Below, piece after piece: positions 5,954-11,336 of a DNA stretch of 11,336 bases. This DNA is from Calditrichota bacterium (GTDB taxonomy: Bacteria > Zixibacteria > MSB-5A5 > GN15 > FEB-12), in NCBI GenBank assembly GCA_008501655.1, contig QQUK01000241.1, positions 1 to 11,336 of the forward strand, read 5' to 3'. Numbering within the stretch: the first letter of the stretch is position 1; each line of letters opens with the position of its first letter. The notes under the pieces were generated by a model. The model was not told the DNA's origin, made no database searches, and was given only the letters and a program-made list of their open reading frames with translations. Position numbers and translations under genes: made by a program.

Positions 5954-7330
5954 ATGAATGATGTATATTTAAAAAATTCCATCGACCTTAAACGAGCCCG
6001 GCATCTCAAAAAATCAGATGCAAGCGGGTTGGTGGTTTATCTGATGAACCGGGACCAGCGAACAATCGATAACCATGCACTATCGTTTGCTCAGTCTTTA
6101 GCATTAAAAGAAAAACAGGAATTGGTTGTACTGTTTATACTTGATAGTGAATCTAAAAAATATAACAATCGGCAGATCCCTTTTATGATTCAAGGTTTAC
6201 AGCAGGTTGCTGAAGACCTGGAACATTTTCATATTAACTTTCAGCTTTTAGAGGGTAACACAATATCAATACTGACAGAATTTCTCAATTCCCATAAAAT
6301 AGGGACAGTAGTTCTCGATTTTTCTCCTCTGAAAGCAGAAAAGGCTGTAAAAGAAAATCTGACCTCTCATTTTGATGTCAATATATATGAAGTTGATGCA
6401 CATAATATTGTCCCTTGTTGGGTTGCATCAGATAAAAGAGAGGTTGCAGCATATACAATCAGATCAAAAATATCCAAACAATTGAATATTTATTCAGATA
6501 AAGCAATTCCAGTTAAAAAACATCCAGGCAATAGGAAACAAAATTTACATATAAATTGGACAGCACTATTAAATAAATACCATTCTAAAGAATTTACGAA
6601 TATGTTTGAATCAGGGGAAGAGGCTGCTCTGAATAAACTGGAACAATTTATTGAAACCAAGTTTGATAAGTACGGAAACGAAAGGAATGACCCGACGAAA
6701 GAACGACAGTCGGATTTATCTCCATATCTTCATTTTGGACAGATTTCATCAGGAACGATTTTGGAACGGGTGCAGATGACTCAGGTACATGAATCAACCA
6801 AAGAACAGTTTATAGATGAACTCATTATTCGAAAAGAGCTTTCAGATAATTATTGTTATTATGCTGAGAATTATGATTCGTTTGAGGCATTCCCGAACTG
6901 GGCAAAAGAGAGTTTAGATCTCCATCGTATTGATAAACGTCCATATACTTACACTCCTGAACAGTTTGAAAATTCTGAAACAGATGATGAACTCTGGAAC
7001 GCTGCCCAAAATCAGATGCTCTTAACCGGTAAAATGCATGGATACATGCGAATGTACTGGGCAAAGAAGATCCTTGAATGGACAAATTCACCGGAAAGAG
7101 CAATTGAGACAGCTATCTATCTAAACGATACATACGAAATTGACGGTAATGATCCGAACGGTTATGCCGGTATCGCCTGGTCAATCGGCGGTGTTCATGA
7201 CCGGGCATGGTTTGAAAGAGAAATCTATGGTAAGGTTCGCTATATGAATTATAATGGATGTAAAAGAAAAATTGATACCCAGAAATATATTAACCAGTAT
7301 ACCAATATTGATCGGACGAATCTCTTATGA
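5954..7330 (+). CDS. phr: Class II deoxyribodipyrimidine (CPD) photolyase
   Basis: A 458-residue flavoprotein that repairs cyclobutane pyrimidine dimers with visible light. The N-terminal antenna-type domain has the class II opening LVVYLMNRDQRTIDNHAL (about 26-43). The FAD domain shows SPYLHFGQIS (256-265), FIDELIIRKELSDNYCYY (286-303), LWNAAQNQMLLTGKMHGYMRMYW (347-369), YLNDTYEIDGNDPNGYAG (389-406) and GKVRYMNYNGC (426-436). W348, W369 and W376 have the spacing of the class II electron-transfer tryptophans of the Methanosarcina mazei enzyme (360, 381, 388). All class II hallmarks are present and length is normal, so it should be active and is not a cryptochrome. It starts 2 nt after the regulator stop with little ribosome site, and its TGA overlaps the next ATG, both pointing to coupled translation. 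Confidence 0.95.
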   Translation: MNDVYLKNSIDLKRARHLKKSDASGLVVYLMNRDQRTIDNHALSFAQSLALKEKQELVVLFILDSESKKYNNRQIPFMIQGLQQVAEDLEHFHINFQLLEGNTISILTEFLNSHKIGTVVLDFSPLKAEKAVKENLTSHFDVNIYEVDAHNIVPCWVASDKREVAAYTIRSKISKQLNIYSDKAIPVKKHPGNRKQNLHINWTALLNKYHSKEFTNMFESGEEAALNKLEQFIETKFDKYGNERNDPTKERQSDLSPYLHFGQISSGTILERVQMTQVHESTKEQFIDELIIRKELSDNYCYYAENYDSFEAFPNWAKESLDLHRIDKRPYTYTPEQFENSETDDELWNAAQNQMLLTGKMHGYMRMYWAKKILEWTNSPERAIETAIYLNDTYEIDGNDPNGYAGIAWSIGGVHDRAWFEREIYGKVRYMNYNGCKRKIDTQKYINQYTNIDRTNLL

Positions 7331-7812
7331 AACTTTATACGCTCAAACGAAAACAAATTATTCCATTCGACCGGAATACTGTGTTCTCTTTTTTCAAATC
7401 ACCGGAAAATCTTGAAAAAATAACTCCCTCTGACGTAGGTTTTACTATTATCACACCAAACCCTATAAAAATGCAGACCGGAGCGGTTTTAGACTACACA
7501 ATTAAACTTGCCGGAATTCCTGTCCGGTGGACGACTCTAATAACTGATTATGATGAGCCTCATAGCTTTTCCGATGTTTCTATTAAGGGTCCATATAGTT
7601 TTTGGCATCATAGACACTGGTTTGAAGAAACAGAAACCGGTACGATTATGTATGATGAAGTTACCTATGCATTACCTTTTGGTTTTTTAGGAAGGATTGT
7701 CCATTCACTCTGGGTTAAAAAACAGCTCGATAATATTTTTAATTTTAGAGCGAAAATAATTTCTGATATATTTTCATCACTCTCCCAAAAGGAACAAACG
7801 GTGCAGCAATGA
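7327..7812 (+). CDS. SRPBCC (START-like) superfamily protein
   Basis: A 161-residue protein with the helix-grip pattern of SRPBCC proteins: an opening strand (LYTLKRKQIIPFDRNTVFSFFKSPENLEKITP), the repeated strands of the beta sheet (TGAVLDYTIKLAGIPVRWTTLITDYDEPHSFSDVSIKGPYSFWHHRHWFEE is the core, about 57-106), YDEVTYALPFGFLGRI and a long C-terminal helix (about 127-155). Such folds bind hydrophobic ligands in a deep pocket. The closest style is the cyclase/dehydrase-like SRPBCC group often encoded beside SDR genes. No catalytic residue can be named. It overlaps photolyase and SDR genes by 4 nt on each side (ATGA), so it is made together with both. A hydrophobic or oxidised ligand handled with the SDR is a guess. 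Confidence 0.85.
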   Translation: MKLYTLKRKQIIPFDRNTVFSFFKSPENLEKITPSDVGFTIITPNPIKMQTGAVLDYTIKLAGIPVRWTTLITDYDEPHSFSDVSIKGPYSFWHHRHWFEETETGTIMYDEVTYALPFGFLGRIVHSLWVKKQLDNIFNFRAKIISDIFSSLSQKEQTVQQ

Positions 7813-8720
7813 AAATTCTTATCTTAGGCGGTACAGGTTATATAGGTTCTAATTTGACTGATGAACTTCTTAAACAGCATCATGATATCCGTGTTCTGGT
7901 GAGAGACAGATCAAAAGTTACTCTAACAAATATAGAGATAGTTGAAGGTGATGCATGCTCAGTAAATTCTGTACGGGAAGCGATGTCTGGTGTAGATATT
8001 GTCTATTATCTGATTCATTCTATGAGTTCAACCGGAAAAGAGTTTGCGGATACAGATAAACAGATAGCAGAAAATGTTGCTACATTAGCAAAAGAGTTAA
8101 ATGTTAAGAGAATAATATATCTTGGTGCTCTTGGAAGTAAAGAACAGGTGACCTCAGAGCATTTAAAAAGCCGTCATCAGGTAGCTGAAATTCTGAAATC
8201 ATCTCAGGTACCTGTAACTGAATTCAGAGCTGCTGTTGTCGTTGGTAATGGTTCTATCTCTTTTGAAATGATTAAATATCTTGTAAATCGACTGCCTGTA
8301 ATGATTTGTCCAAATTGGATTCACTTGAAAACTCAACCTGTTTTTATCCAGGATATCTTGTACTATTTAACAGCTGCTCTTGATGTTCCCGGATCCGAAA
8401 ACAAATCTATTGATGTAGGCGGGAGAGATATACTATCTTATCTTGATATGATGAAAATTGTCGCTGATAAACTCAAATTAAGACGCTATTTTATATCTGT
8501 ACCCGTTCTTACTCCAAAGCTTTCTTCTCATTGGGTTAAACTGGTAACTCCGATTTCAGCCCCTTTGGCAGAATCGTTAATTGAATCAGTCCGTTCTCAA
8601 ACAATATGTGAAAATAATCTTGCCGCTGAATTGTTTCAGCATCATCCGAAATCTTTTACCGAAGCTGTTGAGATATCACTTCTTCATGAAAATATGCCGT
8701 CTGAGAGTGTTGCAATATGA
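7809..8720 (+). CDS. NAD(P)-binding atypical SDR-family protein (YbjT-like)
   Basis: A 303-residue Rossmann-fold protein. The dinucleotide site GGTGYIG (7-13, GxxGxxG) follows the first strand, RVLVRDRSK is the second strand with basic residues suggesting NADPH, and VEGDACSVNSVREAMSGVDIVYYLIHSM (about 45-79) is the typical atypical-SDR segment; RIIYLGALG and the later VPVTEFRAAVVVGNGSISFEMIKYLV match YbjT/complex-I-NDUFA9-like proteins. The canonical YxxxK catalytic pair is not visible where the classical enzymes have it, so it may be a binding or non-classical reductase protein. Larger relatives carry a C-terminal DUF2867 domain of SRPBCC type; here that domain is absent, but a free-standing SRPBCC gene sits immediately upstream, in a coupled 4-nt overlap. 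Substrate unknown. Confidence 0.85.
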   Translation: MKILILGGTGYIGSNLTDELLKQHHDIRVLVRDRSKVTLTNIEIVEGDACSVNSVREAMSGVDIVYYLIHSMSSTGKEFADTDKQIAENVATLAKELNVKRIIYLGALGSKEQVTSEHLKSRHQVAEILKSSQVPVTEFRAAVVVGNGSISFEMIKYLVNRLPVMICPNWIHLKTQPVFIQDILYYLTAALDVPGSENKSIDVGGRDILSYLDMMKIVADKLKLRRYFISVPVLTPKLSSHWVKLVTPISAPLAESLIESVRSQTICENNLAAELFQHHPKSFTEAVEISLLHENMPSESVAI

Positions 8721-9673
8721 AAAAAGAACAGCCAATTTTTGTAGGAGTCTCATCCTGCCTGCTTGGAGCTAAAGTACGGTTTGATGCCGGGCATAAAAAA
8801 TCAGACTTTGTTACGGATATAATGTCTGACTATGTAAAATTCGTCTCAGTTTGTCCCGAAATTGAAATAGGAATGGGAACACCACGGGAAGCAGTCCGAC
8901 TTGTCGGTTCAAATGAGAATCCTGAAATGCTTGGAGTGAAATCAGGAATCAGCTGGACAACAAAAATGAATAGCTATAGTAATACCAGAATAAAAAATGC
9001 GGATATGAAAAAACTTTCCGGATATATTCTCAAAAGCAAATCACCTTCCTGCGGTATGGAACGGGTTAAAGTTTATACTGAGAAAGGGATGCCGTCCCAT
9101 AGCGGTTCCGGTTTGTTCGCTAAAAAACTTATGGATGCATATCCCTATCTTCCAATCGAAGAGGAAGGGAGACTGCAGGACAAAAAAATAAGAGAGAATT
9201 TTATTATCAGATTGTTTGCATATAACAGATTAAAACAGTTGCTTAAAGAACCGTTTTCCAGAAAAAAGATTATCCAGTTTCATACAGAACATAAATATCT
9301 GCTCATGTCACATTCGGTAAAACATTATAAATTGATAGGGCAACTTGTTGCTAAAATCAGTGAGTATAAGCCTGCTGCCTTTAAAAAAGAATACCGACAA
9401 CTGTTTATGGATGCTCTGAAATATCAGGCAACAGCAAAAAAACATACTAACGTCTTAATGCATATCTTAGGGTATCTGAAAAATAATCTTACAGCAGACG
9501 AAAAATCAGCGATACTTGAATCGATAGAAGATTACAGGCTCAGGTTCATACCCCTGATTGTTCCTGTCACCCTTTTAAAGCATTATATATATAAATATGA
9601 TGTTACTTATATTAAAAATCAGGTCTACTTAGAACCGCATCCCAAAGAGCTGATGCTTCGCAACCATGTTTAA
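8717..9673 (+). CDS. rudS: RudS: TudS (DUF523) desulfidase fused to DUF1722, tRNA s4U eraser
   Basis: A 318-residue fusion. Residues about 6-160 are the TudS/DUF523 domain, with the three cluster-ligand cysteines at 14 (VSSCLLG), 46 (VCPEIEIGMGTPRE) and 112 (SKSPSCGM), the expected set for a [4Fe-4S] cluster whose free iron takes up sulfur. Residues about 186-305 are DUF1722 (QFHTEHKYLLMSHS, HTNVLMHILGYLK, PLIVPVTLLKHYI, ending YLEPHP), which helps hold tRNA. In characterised RudS proteins this fusion removes sulfur from 4-thiouridine in tRNA, and its overproduction eases UVA-induced growth delay; E. coli keeps a lone DUF1722 gene (ybgA) next to phr. Finding it here with a photolyase and a light sensor fits UVA protection. 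It overlaps the SDR gene by 4 nt (ATGA), ends the operon, and its stop shares TTAA with the antiporter gene. Confidence 0.9.
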   Translation: MKKEQPIFVGVSSCLLGAKVRFDAGHKKSDFVTDIMSDYVKFVSVCPEIEIGMGTPREAVRLVGSNENPEMLGVKSGISWTTKMNSYSNTRIKNADMKKLSGYILKSKSPSCGMERVKVYTEKGMPSHSGSGLFAKKLMDAYPYLPIEEEGRLQDKKIRENFIIRLFAYNRLKQLLKEPFSRKKIIQFHTEHKYLLMSHSVKHYKLIGQLVAKISEYKPAAFKKEYRQLFMDALKYQATAKKHTNVLMHILGYLKNNLTADEKSAILESIEDYRLRFIPLIVPVTLLKHYIYKYDVTYIKNQVYLEPHPKELMLRNHV

Positions 9674-11336
9674 TCTTCTTCGATATGTTCCCGAATTGTG
9701 GATGCCTGTTTAACAATATCTTCCCCGCTTACTTTTATTCGTTTTAAAACCTGCGATGTTACCTGGACTGCAGCCTCCCGTTCGGCCGGAATGACTTCGT
9801 TTGCTCCAGCTTGTTCTAATGGTTGGATATCCAAAAGATAAGTTGTCCGCACAGTAATATACAGTTCAGGTGCAAGTTTCCGTGCCAGTTGAACGGTCTG
9901 TTCCGATGCCATCGGATCATTTATTAAAAGTACAAGCTCTTTAGCATTTTGAATTTCAAGATATCTCAGGACAGATTCACTGGTAATATCTCCATAGACA
10001 GCATCACCTACTTCTTCAGAAGCTCGTTTTACATTTTCGATATTTAAATCGATAACTAAAAACGGGACACCAAGCTTTTTAAGTGATGTTGCCAGTTCCC
10101 TTCCGGCAAATCCATATCCGGCAATGATGACGTGGTCTTTCATCTTTCTGATGGTATCCGCATTCTCTTCAACTGTCCCAATTTGAAATGATTTTTGCAG
10201 CCAGGACATCTTACCGAGACCGGCGGCAAGCTTTGGTCCGAACGAAATAATAAACGGAGTAATAAACATAGAAATAATCGAAGCTGTCACTAAATTATTT
10301 TCAATAGACTCCGGCAGAAGACCGGTACCAAGAATTGAATAGATAACAACAAATGAAAACTCCCCGACCTGGGCTAGTGCGAGTGATGCTGACAAAGCCG
10401 GCCGCATTGGAAATTTCATAATCATTGCTACAATAAAAACGATAAGTGCTTTTCCGACGATGATAAAAGTCAGGAGAATGAGGATATCTTCAAGTTTATA
10501 TAATACAATCCTCGGGGAAACAAGCATTCCGATAGATACAAAAAAGAGGGAAGCAAACACTTCTTTGAAAGCTAAAATATCAGCTGTCGCCTGATGACGG
10601 AACTTACTTCCGGCTACAACAAGTCCGGCTAAAAATGCACCGATCGCAAGTGATGCACCCGACATGGTCACCATCCAGGCTGTACCTAAACATACAACAA
10701 ATACAGAGAGGATAAACAGTTGCCGTTGGCGGGTTTTAGCAACAAACTCAAGAATTCTCGGGACAAGTAATATTGCTGAGAATAATACAACGATAATAAT
10801 ACCTATAGATTTCCCGAAGTTGATTATAAATTGTCCGGCTGTGAAATCAACTCCAATAAGCATCGGGATCAATAACATTGCCGGCACAACGGAAAAATCC
10901 TGAAAAACTAAAATCCCGAGTATTAACCGTCCATGCGGTGCGTTGATTTCTCCCCGGTCTTCAAGTCCCTTCATCACAATAGCAGTACTGGAAAGTGCCA
11001 CGACTATTCCAATTGTCAGGGACGACTTGCCGTCGAATCCGAATGAAATTGAAACACCGTAAGCAGCAAGTGTTGTTAAAACAACCTGAAGAAACCCACC
11101 TATTGCTGCGAGTCGCCAGATCTTTTTTAGTTTATCCAACGAAAGTTCAACACCGATGCCAAAAAGAAGCAGAGCTACACCGATTTCAGCAAGCATTTCG
11201 ACCTGGTGAGTGTCATTAATCCACCGTAATCCGTTTGGACCTACAAGAAGACCGGAGAGGATAAATCCGGCAATTGAAGGAAGTTTGAACCGGTGGAAAA
11301 GTACAACAACTACTATAGCAACCGATATGATAACAA
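9670..11336 (-). CDS. Kef-type monovalent cation:proton antiporter with RCK_N domain (5' end outside window)
   Basis: The frame stays open from the first in-window Met at 11196 to the right edge, and the added 46 residues (FKLPSIAGFILSGLLVGPNG, then VEMLAEIGVALLLFGIGVELS) are the conserved N-terminus of the CPA2 family, so the true start lies outside and the protein exceeds 554 residues. Numbering from that internal Met, the membrane part runs to about 325, with LSSTAIVMK (68-76), the VFQD motif (97-100) of the transport path and GASLAIGAFLAGLVVAGS. Residues 353-470 are a TrkA-N/RCK_N domain with GYGFAGRELA (360-369) and acidic D383 ending the second strand, which suggests NAD(H) control. There is no RCK_C domain; the protein ends 40 residues later. 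It probably moves K+ or Na+ against protons; the ion cannot be read from sequence. Gene symbol not assigned, since KefB/KefC orthology is unproved. Confidence 0.92.
   Translation of the reverse strand, partial: VIISVAIVVVVLFHRFKLPSIAGFILSGLLVGPNGLRWINDTHQVEMLAEIGVALLLFGIGVELSLDKLKKIWRLAAIGGFLQVVLTTLAAYGVSISFGFDGKSSLTIGIVVALSSTAIVMKGLEDRGEINAPHGRLILGILVFQDFSVVPAMLLIPMLIGVDFTAGQFIINFGKSIGIIIVVLFSAILLVPRILEFVAKTRQRQLFILSVFVVCLGTAWMVTMSGASLAIGAFLAGLVVAGSKFRHQATADILAFKEVFASLFFVSIGMLVSPRIVLYKLEDILILLTFIIVGKALIVFIVAMIMKFPMRPALSASLALAQVGEFSFVVIYSILGTGLLPESIENNLVTASIISMFITPFIISFGPKLAAGLGKMSWLQKSFQIGTVEENADTIRKMKDHVIIAGYGFAGRELATSLKKLGVPFLVIDLNIENVKRASEEVGDAVYGDITSESVLRYLEIQNAKELVLLINDPMASEQTVQLARKLAPELYITVRTTYLLDIQPLEQAGANEVIPAEREAAVQVTSQVLKRIKVSGEDIVKQASTIREHIEED

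Noticed and set aside
6825..7103. Minus-strand open frame inside the photolyase gene
   Set aside because: A shadow of the conserved photolyase frame; no start signal and no recognisable domain.
5954..7330. Reading the photolyase as a cryptochrome or class I enzyme
   Set aside because: Sequence blocks and the Trp spacing are those of class II CPD photolyases; class I landmarks are absent.
10664..11219. Two plus-strand open frames opposite the antiporter gene
   Set aside because: The antiporter frame is continuous and conserved throughout; these are antisense by-products of its codon pattern.
1..11336. CRISPR arrays, tRNA/rRNA genes, insertion sequences or prophage genes
   Set aside because: No regularly spaced repeats, no cloverleaf or rRNA blocks, and no transposase or integrase motifs were seen on either strand.

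Overview
The window looks like a chromosomal stretch from an AT-rich, probably uncultured Gram-negative bacterium, most likely of the FCB superphylum (Zixibacteria, Marinimicrobia and similar lineages). The clues are a secreted protein ending in a dockerin-like repeat pair of the 'GNVDG...DIADLTFLVNYSF...GGGPAP' style common in those genomes, fasciclin lipoproteins and a class II photolyase. The phylum is an inference from style, not proven. I see no mobile elements, tRNA, rRNA or CRISPR.

Left part (1-2654): the C-terminal end of an EgtB-like ergothioneine sulfoxide synthase enters from the left. It meets a small NTF2/SnoaL-like gene on the opposite strand. The tRNA hydroxylase gene trhO follows on the plus strand and meets a minus-strand gene for a secreted jelly-roll-like protein with a C-terminal dockerin-like module.

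Middle (2761-4900): a minus-strand group encodes a small two-helix DUF378 membrane protein, a lipoprotein with two fasciclin (FAS1) domains, and a secreted single-FAS1 protein. It ends in a strong intrinsic terminator at 2761-2790.

Right part (4970-9673): a five-gene plus-strand operon. Its first gene is a MerR-family regulator with a cobalamin-binding domain carrying the Wx9EH and H-x-x-G signatures of CarH/LitR, the adenosylcobalamin-dependent light sensors. It is followed by a class II CPD photolyase, an SRPBCC-fold protein, an NAD(P)-binding SDR protein and a TudS-DUF1722 fusion (RudS, tRNA 4-thiouridine desulfidase). The last three junctions are ATGA overlaps, so translation is probably coupled. 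The set reads as a light-induced photoprotection operon: DNA photoproducts are repaired by the photolyase, the UVA-absorbing tRNA s4U is removed by RudS, and the SRPBCC/SDR pair has an unknown role.

The 255-bp region between the regulator and the DUF378/fasciclin group holds two copies of the 10-mer TTGTATAACA, exactly 90 bp apart. Each lies in a plausible sigma70-type promoter, one facing each way. The simplest reading is that the CarH-like regulator represses both its own operon and the divergent envelope genes, and that light releases both. This hypothesis is the most interesting thing in the window.

The right end (9670-11336) is a Kef-type cation:proton antiporter with an RCK_N domain, on the minus strand and cut by the window edge. 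All three convergent gene pairs overlap by the same 4 nt, a shared TTAA.
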